Translations under genes and position numbers: made by a program
Notes under the pieces: model-generated
Database searches by the model: none
Seen by the model: the letters and a program-made list of their open reading frames with translations, nothing else
What the model was told of the DNA's origin: nothing
In this document: one piece after another, positions 31,608 through 39,967 of the stretch
Numbering within the stretch: the first letter of the stretch is position 1
How the letters are laid out: each line of letters begins with the position of its first letter
Source of the DNA: an uncultured Verrucomicrobiaceae bacterium
GTDB taxonomy: Bacteria; Verrucomicrobiota; Verrucomicrobiia; Verrucomicrobiales; Verrucomicrobiaceae
Assembly (NCBI GenBank): GCA_937872615.1
Contig: CALMTT010000694.1
Coordinates: 1-39,967, forward strand
Direction of reading: 5' to 3'
DNA: 39,967 nucleotides

Positions 31608-32633
31608 TCAGGCGGCGAACTGTTGGAGGAAGCGGACGTCGTTTTCGATGAGGTGACGGATGTCGGTGATGCTGTGCAGGATCATCGCGAGGCGGTCGAG
31701 GCCGAGACCGAAGGCGAAGCCGGTGGTGGTCTCGGGATCGAAGAGATTGTCGCCGCGGCTCTTGTTCACGGCGGTGAAGACCGCGGGATCGACCATGCCG
31801 CAGCCGGCGATTTCGATCCAGCGGGCGTCTTTGCCCTTCGCTTCGAGTTTCACATCGATCTCGAAGCTCGGCTCTGTGAACGGGAAGAAGTGCGGGCGGA
31901 AGCGCACGGCGGTGTTGGGGCCGAAGATCTCGCGGAAGAAGGCTTCGAGCGTGCCTTTGAGATCGGCGAGGCTGACGTCGTTGGAGACGTAGAGACCTTC
32001 GAGTTGGTTGAAGACGCTGAGGTGCGTGGCGTCGATCTCATCGCGGCGATACGCGGCTCCGGGCGCGATGATGCGGATGGGCAGCGACTTCGCGGCTTCC
32101 ATGGTGCGGATCTGCACGCTGGAGGTGTGCGTGCGCAGCAGGCGACCATCGGGGAGGTAGAAAGTGTCTTTTTCATTCCGCGCCGGATGATCGGCAGGCG
32201 TGTTGAGAGCGTCGAAGCAGTGGAATTCGGTCTCGATCTCCGGTCCTTCGGCCAAAATGAAGCCGAGGCGACGCAGCGTGCGGATGGCGAGATCGCGAAT
32301 CTGTGTGAGCGGATGCAAAGCGCCGTTTCCAGTGCCCGGACGGCCCGGAAGCGTGATGTCGATGCCTTCGACGGCCTTCGCGTCCAGCGCAGCCTGGAGA
32401 GCGAGCTTCTTCGACTCGATGCCATCCGTGATGGCGGTGCGCACGTCGTTGAGTTTGGCACCGACTTCCTTCTTCTGATCGACGGGCACGTCCCGCATGT
32501 TTTGGCTCAGCGCGGTGACGCTGCCTTTTTTGCCAAGGAAGTTCACGCGCACGGCTTCGAGCGCGGTTTCATCCTGAGCGGCGGCGAGAGCAGCGAGAGC
32601 TTCGGTTTTGAGGGAATCGAGTTGGGAGAGCAT
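31608..32633 (-). CDS. pheS: Phenylalanine--tRNA ligase alpha subunit
   Basis: 341 aa, normal. It is the catalytic subunit with PheT. The N-terminal coiled coil (residues 1-90, including NFLGKKGSVTALSQNM) contacts tRNA. The class II core shows motif 2 (LLRTHTSSVQIRTM), the acceptor region EFHCFDALNTPADHPAR, RRDEIDATHLSVFNQLEG, and motif 3 (GFAFGLGLDRLAM), with SITDIRHL close behind. It starts 49 nt after the giant repeat-protein gene ends on the same strand, with no clear terminator between, so read-through is possible. The gap to pheT holds the inverted repeat. No good Shine-Dalgarno; GGAAG lies 12 nt upstream. Confidence 0.97.
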   Translation of the reverse strand: MLSQLDSLKTEALAALAAAQDETALEAVRVNFLGKKGSVTALSQNMRDVPVDQKKEVGAKLNDVRTAITDGIESKKLALQAALDAKAVEGIDITLPGRPGTGNGALHPLTQIRDLAIRTLRRLGFILAEGPEIETEFHCFDALNTPADHPARNEKDTFYLPDGRLLRTHTSSVQIRTMEAAKSLPIRIIAPGAAYRRDEIDATHLSVFNQLEGLYVSNDVSLADLKGTLEAFFREIFGPNTAVRFRPHFFPFTEPSFEIDVKLEAKGKDARWIEIAGCGMVDPAVFTAVNKSRGDNLFDPETTTGFAFGLGLDRLAMILHSITDIRHLIENDVRFLQQFAA

Positions 32634-32682
32634 GGAAAGGGGGCGCTTCCATGCCTGAATTCGGGACCGTCTGCCAGTGGAT

Positions 32683-35600
32683 TTATGGCTGCGTCACGCG
32701 GACGCGGCTGAAGATCTTGTCCACGGTGGCGGGATCGGCGGGTTCTTCGATGATGACGCGTTCCCAGCCGGGGGCGATGGGCGTGACGGTGGGCGTGGTG
32801 GTGATGGGCGCCCAGGAACTCAGTGTGGTGGATTTTTCCGGCAGGTAGGTGATGCCGCCGGTGGTGCGGCGGATGAATTCGATGCGGAAAACGCTGCCGG
32901 GGCCGCTGCCGGTGCGCTGCACGGTGGGAAGGCCGGAGGTGCCAGTGCCGGGAAGAAGCGTATGAAGGTCCACAACGGCGGGATTGAGATTGAAGGCGTA
33001 TTTGAGGAGGTTTGACAGACCATCGCTGGCCGGGTTGGAGTCGAGGCCGCCTGTGCTGGCACCCAGGCCTGCGGAGGAGGCCCAAGTTTGATAGGCTGAG
33101 TCTGGGACGACGAGTCCGATGAGCGGGAAGTTGAAGGTGCTTTCATCGACATCGTTGCTGTTGAGATTCAAACTGCCGCTGAAGGTGCCTGCGCTGGTGG
33201 CATCGAGACGTGTTTGGAAGGTGTATGTCGCGCTCGGAGCGAGACTGGAGCCCGGCAGCGCGGTTTGCAGCGTGTATCCGGCGGGCGGCGTGATGCTGCT
33301 GAGCTGCAAATCGGCCGTGCCAGTGTTTTGCACGGTGAAGCTGCGCGTCACAGCCATGCTTTGGGTGGTGATGCCGAAGTCGATGGCGGTGCTTTGTCCG
33401 TCAGCGAGCTGCGGCGCGGCGTTGGTGGTGCCGTCATGCACGACGATCTCGGGTGCGAGCGCATCCGGCGTGTAGCGGAGGAGGATCACCTGGCCGTCAT
33501 TGCCGAGATAGCCCCAGCCACCGACGATGATGCTGCCATCGCTCTGGGTGGCGATGCCCCAGGCGTACTGATCGCGGCCAGGGGAGGGATTGACGATGGA
33601 GACTCCGCTGGTGCCAAAGGAGGTGTCGAGCAGGCCATTGGCGAGCAGGCGGATGGCCACGATGTCGTTGTCGGTGCCGTTGTAGCGATAGCCGGCGGCG
33701 AGGATGCGGCCGTCGGGTTGCAAGGCGAGGTCGTAGATGCTTTCGGAGTTTCCAGGAGAGGTTTGGACGCTCGTTTTGCCGCTAATGCCAAAGGTGGTGT
33801 CGAGCGTGCCGTTGGTGAGGTAGCGGGCGATGGTGAGCTCGCCATCGGAGCCGTTGGAGGCGAGGCCGCCGAGGAGGATTTTGCCATCTGGGAGGAGCTG
33901 GATGGCGTAGGCGATGTCATCGAGGCTGCTGAGGGAGCTGACGACCTTGCCGCCAGTGCCGAAGGTGGTGTCGAGCGTGCCATTGCTGTTGAAGCGAGCG
34001 AGGGCAAAGTCATCGAGAACGCCGGTGGCGGTCTGGCAGCCGAGGAGGATTTTGCCGTCTGGCTGGAGTGTCATGGACCAGCAGCGGTCGAGATCATTGC
34101 CAAAGGCCATCGTGACGATGCCGAAGGTGGCGTCGAGCGTGCCGTTTGAGTTCAATCGCACGAGGGCGACATCGTCATTGCTGCCGTTGTTGGAGTAACC
34201 ACCGACGAGGATTTTGCCGTCCGGCTGGAGGGCGACGGCACGTGCGATGTCGAGGCCGGTGCCGATGGGCAGGATCACTTTGCCGGCGGTGCCAAAAGTG
34301 GTGTCGAGAGCGCCGTCGGCATTCAGGCGAATGAGGCTGAAGTCCTCGTTCGTGGCGAGCGAGTAGCCTGCGAGAATGGTTTTACCATCTGGCTGCACAG
34401 TGATGGCATACGGGAAGTCCGAGTTGGCTCCGACGGGCACGCGGGTGATGCCATCTGGCGGCACGCTGGTGTCTGGCGTGCCATCCGGGAGGAAGCGGGT
34501 AAGCTGGAAGTCGCTGCTGGCACCGGAGTTACCGTTTCCAGTGATGAAAACGCGGTCGTCAGGCAGCATCGCCATCGCATAGCCAGCATCGAAGCTCACG
34601 GCGAAGTCATTGCTGAGAATTCCAGAGCCGCCGACGGTGGTGTCGAGGGCACCAGCGGCAGTGGTGACGAGCAAAACGGCCTCGTCATCCCGTGCGGCGG
34701 CGGCATAGCCGACGATGGCGATGCGGCCATCGGCGAGGGATTTAACGCCCCGGCCTTGCTCTGTGCCAGCACCGATGGGGAAGATGGCTTTGCCATCCGT
34801 GTCGAAAGTGGTGTCGAGTGAACCTGCCGTGTTGTGGCGTGCGAGGGCGATGTCGTAGTTCGTGCCGTTCCAAGTGATGCCGGTGGTGAGGATTTTGCCA
34901 TCGGCCTGGAGGTCCATGCTGTAAGCCCAGTCGGTGGAGGTGCCAAAGGTGGTGGTGACTTTGCCATCGGTGTCGAAGGTCGTGTCGAGGCTGCCGTTGC
35001 TGTTGTAGCGGGCGAGGGCGAATTCGTCTCCCACACTAGGCATATTGGCATAGCCTGCAGCGACGATTTTTCCGTCGCCTTGGAGTTGTATTTGTCGGAT
35101 TGTGTCGGCGCTTGTGCCTATGGTTGTCGTGACCTTCCCGTCAGTGTCAAATGTGGCGTCCAGTGAGCCATTGACGTTGAGACGAACAAGAGAGAAGTCA
35201 TCATTACTGCCGTTGCTGGACAGTCCGGCCAGAATGATTTTCCCGTCTGTTTGAACGGTTGAGGAGTAACAAAAGTCCGTTGTTGAACTGATGGAGACGT
35301 TCAAGATGCCGTCAGAGTCAAAGGTCGTGTCGAGTTCTCCGGAAGACGTGAACCGCACGGCGACCATGTCGTAATTGAACAGGGACCCCGACTGGAACAA
35401 GCCGTGTCCAGCAATAATGATCTTTCCATCTGCCTGGATAGAAGCTGTGTTGCAGGAGTCGAAGCTGTCGGTTGGGGCAACGATAACCTTGCCGTCACCA
35501 CTGAAACTGTTGTCCAACGCCCCGTTGGTCTGCAAGCGGACTGCAAACATGTCATCGTTCGTGCCATTGCTGGCAGTCCCTGCCAAAATGATCTTGCCAT

Positions 35601-38600
35601 CCGGCTGCACGAGCACGCTGTTGGCGGTGTCGCTATTGCCATTCAAATCATAGATCACGGCTCCACCGCTGCCAAAGGTGATGTCCGGTGTTCCATCGGT
35701 GTTCCAGCGGGTGACGAGCACATCGTAAGTTACTCGTCCGCCGGTGTAGGTGCGGCCTGCGGCGATGATTTTGCCATCTGCCTGCTGGGCGACGCTGTAG
35801 TAGTGATCTTGGCCGGTGGTGATGCCTTGAGTCACCTGGCCTCCAGAGCCGAATCCGGCATCAAGCTGGCCCGGGGGCGGCAAAACAGCCATCACATTGC
35901 CGACGACGGGAATTTCAAAATTGGCCTCATCGCTGTCATTGCTGGTGATGACGAGGTTTCCGCTGAAAAGGCCCGCAGAGGCCGCGTCGAGCCGAAGTTG
36001 GAAAACGGCGCTGGAACTGCTGGCGATGCTGGAGGGCGCATTTTGCACGGTAAAGCCCGCCGGGGCCGTGATGGAACTGATGGTGAGGCTGGAGAAGCCC
36101 TGATTGGCGACGGTGAAGCTGCGGATGACCTGGCTGCCCATGAGCGTGGAGCGGTAGTTCACGGTGGAAGCCTGTGCATCGCTCAAAGCGGTGCCGTCGA
36201 GGCTTACCGCGATCTCCGGCGCATCCACGCTGCCGCGAACGGGGAAGTCAAAGGAGGCCTCGTCCGCGTCATTGCTGGCGATGACGATGCTGCCGCTGAA
36301 AAAGCCCGCGCTGGTGGCATCCAGGCGGATTTGGAAGGTGGCGATGCCTCCCACCGTCACGACGGAGGGCGCTCCGAGCACGCTGAAACCAGTCGGTGCG
36401 GTGATGGAGCTGATGGTGAGGTCTGCGCTGCCCGGATTGGTGATCTGAAAGCTGCGTGTCACAGCAGAACCGGAGGGCACCGCTCCGTAGTCGAGCACGG
36501 TGGTCTGGCCATCGGTCAGGGCGGTGGCAGGCAGCGTGTTGGCATCCGCGAGAGTGATCTCCGGCACGAGGGCATCCGGCAGCAGGCGCAGCACGAGCAT
36601 CTGGGTGTCGCTGCCCGGATTCACTGTGTAGCCGGTGATGACGATGGCACCGTCGTTTTGCACCGCGATGGCATACCCATAGTCAGTGCCCGTGCCGTAA
36701 GGGATGACGAGCTTGCCATCGCCATCGAAGCTGCTGTCGAGCAGACCGTTTTCGAGGAAGCGGAGCACGGCGATGTCGTAGCTGGTGCCGTTGTAGGTGC
36801 GGCCAGTGGCGAGGATCTTGCCGTCCGGCTGCAAAGCGATGCCATAGATCGTGTCCGTGCTGGCGAGGACGGGGACGATGGTCTTGCCACCGGAACCGAA
36901 TGCGGGGTCGTAGCTGCCATTGGCATTGAGGCGGACGATGGCGGCATCGCTGTTGGCCTCACCTGCGGCGAGGATTTTACCATCGGGGAGCACTTGGAGC
37001 GCATACACATACTCGGAGTTGCTCGCTGGAGTCAAGGTGACGAGCCCGCTGGTGCCAAAGCTCGTGTCGAGCGTGCCGTTGGCATTGTAGCGGGCGAGGC
37101 CGAAGTCGGTGCTGGTATTGCCAGCATTGCGCGTCTCGCCTGCGACGAGGATGCGCCCGCCTGAGTAGGCCGCGATGGCGTAGAGGCGATCTGTACCCAC
37201 CGTGGCGGTGGTGGTGACTTTTCCACCCGTGCCGAAGGTGCCATCGAGGCTGCCGTCTGCATTATACCGGGCGATGGCGTAGTCATCATTGCTGCCGTTG
37301 CTGGAATAGCCCGCCAGGACGATGCGTCCGTCGTTTTGCAGCAAAAGGGCGCGGCCAATATCAGTGCTGGCGCCGATGGTGGTGGTGGCGCTGCCATTGT
37401 TGCCAAAGCTGGTGTCCGGCGTGCCGTCTGCATTTTGGCGCATGACCATGAAGTCATCGTTGCTGATGAAGGAGTGGCCGCCGAAGACGATCTTGCCATC
37501 CGGCTGCACGGCCACGCCGTAAGCGCGATCCGTGCTGGTGCTTACACGGGTGATGGTCTTTCCGCCGGTACCATAGCTGTTGTCCAGCGTGCCGTCAGGC
37601 AGGAAACGGGCGGCGGTGACGTCGTCAGTGACACCCTGGTAGATGTAGCCAGCGGCGATGATTTTTTGATCCGGCTGAATGGTCATCGCCAGACCGTAGT
37701 CCGAGCCTTGACCAAAATTGAGAAGAGCGACTCCAGACGAGCCAAAGGTGCTCCGCGTGCTGCCGTCTGGCTCCAGGCGTGTCACGGCCACGTCGTTGTC
37801 GCTGCCATTGAAGGCATAGCCTGCCAGCACGATGCTGCCATCCGCGTGCAGGGCCACGGCACGGGCAAAGTCACTGTTGTTTCCCGGTGCGAGCGGCAGC
37901 ACTCGCTTTCCATCCGTGTCAAAGGTGGTGTCCAGTGCCCCGGCGGAGGTATAGCGGGCAATGGCGAAGTCATCCGCCGTGCCCGTGGTGATGGAGTAGC
38001 CAGCGGCGATGACCTTGCCATCACTCTGCAAGGCGACGCCGTAGATGCGGTCGGTGCCGGTGCCGATAGGCGTGGTCACCTTCCCGTCTGTGTCGAAGCT
38101 GGTGTCCAGCGAGCCGTTCGTGTTGTAGCGGGCGAGGGCGAAATCGGACCCCACCATGTAGCCGCCGACGAGGATTTTGCCGTCCGGCTGGAGGAGCATG
38201 TCATGGATACGGTCCGTGCCGGTTCCGATGGTGGTGGTCACTTTGCCATCCGTGTCAAAGGTGGTGTCCAGCGTGCCGTCCGTGTTGTAGCGCACGAGGG
38301 CGAAGTCCTCGTTCGTCATCGCGGCATAGCCTGCGAGGATGATCTTGCCGTCTCCCTGCAAGGCGGCGGTGTAGGCGATCTCGGTGCCAGTGCCGATGGT
38401 GGTGACCACCTTTCCGCCTGTGCCGAAGGTGGAATCGAGCGCACCGGTGCTGGTGTAACGCACGGCGGCGAAATCGCTGTTTGTGCCGTTATTAGCTTCG
38501 CCGGCCAGCACGATTTTGCCATCTGGCTGCACGAGCACCTTCCAGCCGTAGTCACTCGCGCTGCCGATGCCGGTGGTGACGATGCCATCGGTATCAAACG

Positions 38601-39967
38601 AGGAGTCGAGGCTGCCGTCCGCGAGATAGCGCACGAGGGCGAAATCGTAGTTGCTGCCGTTATAGGTGTAGCCCCCGGCGAGGATCTTGCCGTCTGGCTG
38701 GAGAGCGAGGCTGTAGATGCGGTCACTGCTCGTGCCCACGCGGGTGATGACGATGCCCGCATTGCCGAAAGTGCTGTCCAACGTGCCATCTACGTTCAGG
38801 CGGGCGAGGAAGAACTCGTAGTCCCCGCCCATGTAGGCATTGCCGCCGACGAGAGTTTTCCCATCGTTGAGGGCGAGAGTGGCATAGGCTTCATCATTGG
38901 CACCACCAAAGCCCGTGGGAGCGAAGCCATCCCCGCTGAAGGACGGGTCCGGCTGGCCTGCGGCGAGAGCTATGGCTGTCACCACGCCCGCCACCGGCGC
39001 CTCGAAGCTGGCCTCGTCCGCGTCGTTGTTGGCGATGACCACGTTTCCGGCAAAACTGCCAGCTGTTGCTGCGGTGAGGGTGACCTGGAAAACGGCGCTG
39101 GAGCTGGCGGGGATGCTGGTGGGAGCATTTTGGACGGTGAAACCAGCGGGCGGAGTGATGGAGGTGATGCTCAGGGCTGCCAAACCCGTGTTTTCGATGA
39201 CAAAACTCTGTGTGACCGCGATGCCCTGCGGCGTGGAGCGGAAGGAAACCGGTAATGACTGCCCATCGGCCACATTTTGCCCATCGGCATTCAGAGCGAT
39301 CTCCGGCGCATCCACGCCGCCACGCACCGGGAACTCGAAACTGGCTTCATCCGCGTCGTTGCTGCTCAAGACGATGTTTCCGTTGAAAAAGCCCGCGGAG
39401 GCCGCGGTGAGCTGAATTTGGAAAGTGGCCTCGCCACCGGCGGAAACGAGCGAGGGCGGATTTTGCACGCTAAAACCCGCCGGAGCCGTGATGGAGGCCA
39501 AAACGAGGTCCGAGGTGCCGGGGTTCGAAATCGTGAAATCACGCGTGATGGCCGATCCGGTGCCGGTGGAGCCGAAATCGACCGCGGTGGGCTGCCCGTC
39601 GGTCAAAACAGGTGCCAGCGAGGTATCTCCATCGAACACGGTGATCTCCGGCTGGAGCGAGTCGCCTACCAGACGCATGACGAGGAACTCAGGATTCGCG
39701 CCCTGGTAGGTGTAGCCGCCCACGACGATGCTGCCGTCACTTTGCAGGGCCACCGCATTGGCATAATCATCACCCGTGCCCGGCGCGGCGATGAGGTCGT
39801 TGGTGGAAATGATCTGCGCGGCTTGCTGGAGCGTGATGGTGTCGCTGGTGAGCGCATCGCTGGTTTCATCGCCGGGCAAACCGGACGTGTGACTGAACAT
39901 CTGGCGGATGGTGATCGTGCCCTTTTGCCCGGTGTAATACTGCGGAAAGAACTTGGACGCCGGATCA
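32683..39967 (-). CDS. Giant delta-60-repeat/choice-of-anchor-D surface protein, joined in frame to a partial serine hydrolase; 5' end outside window
   Basis: The frame is open from the right edge to a TAA at 32683, about 2,427 codons; a Met at 39900 is internal, not a convincing start. Order: partial class C beta-lactamase-like segment (IRQMFSHTSGLPGDE, up to about residue 42 after that Met); half a delta-60 repeat; two choice-of-anchor-D (ASH-like) domains (about 85-305); 14 delta-60 repeats (about 315-1110); two more anchor-D domains (1110-1335); 14 more repeats (1343-2148); one anchor-D domain; and a C-terminal domain (2262-2405) with YQTWASSAGL and DGLSNLLKYAFNLNP, common on exported Verrucomicrobia proteins. 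Delta-60 units carry DGKIlvaG and lDttF and are predicted beta-propeller blades. It is probably secreted and cell-surface attached; the ligand is unknown. pheS follows after 49 nt. Confidence 0.85.
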   Translation of the reverse strand, partial: DPASKFFPQYYTGQKGTITIRQMFSHTSGLPGDETSDALTSDTITLQQAAQIISTNDLIAAPGTGDDYANAVALQSDGSIVVGGYTYQGANPEFLVMRLVGDSLQPEITVFDGDTSLAPVLTDGQPTAVDFGSTGTGSAITRDFTISNPGTSDLVLASITAPAGFSVQNPPSLVSAGGEATFQIQLTAASAGFFNGNIVLSSNDADEASFEFPVRGGVDAPEIALNADGQNVADGQSLPVSFRSTPQGIAVTQSFVIENTGLAALSITSITPPAGFTVQNAPTSIPASSSAVFQVTLTAATAGSFAGNVVIANNDADEASFEAPVAGVVTAIALAAGQPDPSFSGDGFAPTGFGGANDEAYATLALNDGKTLVGGNAYMGGDYEFFLARLNVDGTLDSTFGNAGIVITRVGTSSDRIYSLALQPDGKILAGGYTYNGSNYDFALVRYLADGSLDSSFDTDGIVTTGIGSASDYGWKVLVQPDGKIVLAGEANNGTNSDFAAVRYTSTGALDSTFGTGGKVVTTIGTGTEIAYTAALQGDGKIILAGYAAMTNEDFALVRYNTDGTLDTTFDTDGKVTTTIGTGTDRIHDMLLQPDGKILVGGYMVGSDFALARYNTNGSLDTSFDTDGKVTTPIGTGTDRIYGVALQSDGKVIAAGYSITTGTADDFAIARYTSAGALDTTFDTDGKRVLPLAPGNNSDFARAVALHADGSIVLAGYAFNGSDNDVAVTRLEPDGSTRSTFGSSGVALLNFGQGSDYGLAMTIQPDQKIIAAGYIYQGVTDDVTAARFLPDGTLDNSYGTGGKTITRVSTSTDRAYGVAVQPDGKIVFGGHSFISNDDFMVMRQNADGTPDTSFGNNGSATTTIGASTDIGRALLLQNDGRIVLAGYSSNGSNDDYAIARYNADGSLDGTFGTGGKVTTTATVGTDRLYAIAAYSGGRILVAGETRNAGNTSTDFGLARYNANGTLDTSFGTSGLVTLTPASNSEYVYALQVLPDGKILAAGEANSDAAIVRLNANGSYDPAFGSGGKTIVPVLASTDTIYGIALQPDGKILATGRTYNGTSYDIAVLRFLENGLLDSSFDGDGKLVIPYGTGTDYGYAIAVQNDGAIVITGYTVNPGSDTQMLVLRLLPDALVPEITLADANTLPATALTDGQTTVLDYGAVPSGSAVTRSFQITNPGSADLTISSITAPTGFSVLGAPSVVTVGGIATFQIRLDATSAGFFSGSIVIASNDADEASFDFPVRGSVDAPEIAVSLDGTALSDAQASTVNYRSTLMGSQVIRSFTVANQGFSSLTISSITAPAGFTVQNAPSSIASSSSAVFQLRLDAASAGLFSGNLVITSNDSDEANFEIPVVGNVMAVLPPPGQLDAGFGSGGQVTQGITTGQDHYYSVAQQADGKIIAAGRTYTGGRVTYDVLVTRWNTDGTPDITFGSGGAVIYDLNGNSDTANSVLVQPDGKIILAGTASNGTNDDMFAVRLQTNGALDNSFSGDGKVIVAPTDSFDSCNTASIQADGKIIIAGHGLFQSGSLFNYDMVAVRFTSSGELDTTFDSDGILNVSISSTTDFCYSSTVQTDGKIILAGLSSNGSNDDFSLVRLNVNGSLDATFDTDGKVTTTIGTSADTIRQIQLQGDGKIVAAGYANMPSVGDEFALARYNSNGSLDTTFDTDGKVTTTFGTSTDWAYSMDLQADGKILTTGITWNGTNYDIALARHNTAGSLDTTFDTDGKAIFPIGAGTEQGRGVKSLADGRIAIVGYAAAARDDEAVLLVTTAAGALDTTVGGSGILSNDFAVSFDAGYAMAMLPDDRVFITGNGNSGASSDFQLTRFLPDGTPDTSVPPDGITRVPVGANSDFPYAITVQPDGKTILAGYSLATNEDFSLIRLNADGALDTTFGTAGKVILPIGTGLDIARAVALQPDGKILVGGYSNNGSNDDVALVRLNSNGTLDATFGIVTMAFGNDLDRCWSMTLQPDGKILLGCQTATGVLDDFALARFNSNGTLDTTFGTGGKVVSSLSSLDDIAYAIQLLPDGKILLGGLASNGSDGELTIARYLTNGTLDTTFGISGKTSVQTSPGNSESIYDLALQPDGRILAAGYRYNGTDNDIVAIRLLANGLLDTSFGTSGVSIVNPSPGRDQYAWGIATQSDGSIIVGGWGYLGNDGQVILLRYTPDALAPEIVVHDGTTNAAPQLADGQSTAIDFGITTQSMAVTRSFTVQNTGTADLQLSSITPPAGYTLQTALPGSSLAPSATYTFQTRLDATSAGTFSGSLNLNSNDVDESTFNFPLIGLVVPDSAYQTWASSAGLGASTGGLDSNPASDGLSNLLKYAFNLNPAVVDLHTLLPGTGTSGLPTVQRTGSGPGSVFRIEFIRRTTGGITYLPEKSTTLSSWAPITTTPTVTPIAPGWERVIIEEPADPATVDKIFSRVRVTQP
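33456..35868 (-). repeat. Delta-60 repeat block 2 (14 units, ~172 bp each)
   Basis: Fourteen consecutive protein units of about 54-61 residues, each with an lDttFgtdGkv start, a central Q.DGKI..aG and an alarRynsdGs end. Unit 8 is the most divergent (LDTTVGGSGILSNDF; LPDDRV). Unit 14 ends in LLRYTPDALAPEI, running into the next anchor-D domain. Boundaries are approximate. Confidence 0.85.
36570..38955 (-). repeat. Delta-60 repeat block 1 (14 units, ~170 bp each)
   Basis: Fourteen consecutive units of the same type. Unit 8 again is atypical (TRSTFGSSGVALLNF; QPDQKI) and shares RFLPDGT with unit 8 of block 2; unit 9 shares ITRV. Unit 14 ends in LRLLPDALVPEI, as in block 2. The blocks are therefore aligned position by position, suggesting duplication of a whole block. 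Confidence 0.85.
39775..39966 (-). other. Serine hydrolase (beta-lactamase class C-like) fragment at the N-terminal end of the giant frame
   Basis: About 64 codons reading FFPQYYTGQKGTITIRQMFS, HTSGLPGDE and LIAAPGT. The ITIRQ(L/M)xxHTSGLP stretch is a landmark of class C beta-lactamase/D-alanyl-D-alanine-type serine hydrolases and lies between their SxxK nucleophile and YxN/YGG motifs. In normal members PGT is followed by Phe/Ser-Tyr-Gly and more of the fold. Here, right after PGT (39775-39783), the sequence becomes GDDYANAVALQSDGSI, a delta-60 unit. The SxxK part would lie beyond the window. Confidence 0.75.

Noticed and set aside
30277-32711. Plus-strand open frames of 425 and 371 codons opposite pheT and pheS
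   Set aside because: Shadows; both synthetase subunits are complete on the minus strand.
32683-38955. Regular ~170-bp repetition considered as a CRISPR or DNA satellite
   Set aside because: The period is that of coding delta-60 units with divergent DNA, not short identical repeats with spacers.
35404-39255. Two plus-strand open frames of 586 and 639 codons
   Set aside because: They lie opposite the delta-60 array and repeat with its period; shadows of the repeat protein.

Overview
The window looks like chromosomal DNA of a GC-rich member of the Verrucomicrobia, probably close to Prosthecobacter/Verrucomicrobium. This is inferred from gene content: two secreted DUF1080 proteins, a DUF1501 protein, an ECF sigma/anti-sigma pair, an EboE homologue, a giant delta-60-repeat/choice-of-anchor-D protein with a Verrucomicrobia-style C-terminal domain, and frequent lack of Shine-Dalgarno sequences. 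I recognised no rRNA, tRNA, CRISPR array, transposase or replication origin.

Layout. 1-1.8 kb: 3'-truncated eboE and a DUF1080 protein. 2.0-3.9 kb: a small unknown gene and purD. 3.9-8.0 kb: an envelope-polysaccharide pair (WecA/MraY-type glycosyltransferase followed by an O-antigen ligase-type polymerase with a TPR tail). 8.0-9.5 kb: a TolC/NodT-type outer-membrane lipoprotein. 9.6-13.6 kb: secreted proteins (IPT-like/beta-rich protein, DUF1080, thioredoxin-trypsin chimera). 13.6-16.4 kb: ECF sigma, anti-sigma and DUF1501 on one strand, possibly an operon.

16.5-26.8 kb is accessory in character. It is an almost co-directional minus-strand run of small or unfamiliar genes: an RNAL-type unknown protein coupled to a KTSC protein, an unknown 317-aa protein, a HIRAN protein overlapping a coiled-coil protein with a degenerate J-domain, a 287-aa unknown, a RelE/ParE toxin with antitoxin, two further unknowns, a plus-strand CpXC zinc-ribbon protein, another unknown, and a single-chain type IIG restriction-modification enzyme. 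An 80-bp palindromic repeat also lies here.

26.9-32.6 kb is mostly housekeeping: mpl (peptidoglycan recycling), a nucleotidyltransferase-fold gene with a small overlapping partner, and pheT and pheS separated by an 85-bp imperfect inverted repeat. 32.7 kb to the right edge is one open frame of more than 2,400 codons. It holds two blocks of exactly 14 delta-60 repeats separated by choice-of-anchor-D domains. At its N-terminal (right) end it joins in frame to the middle of a class C beta-lactamase-like serine hydrolase. That junction and the 14+14 repeat architecture are the most unusual signals in the window; the HIRAN/J-domain cluster is the best candidate for an undescribed system.
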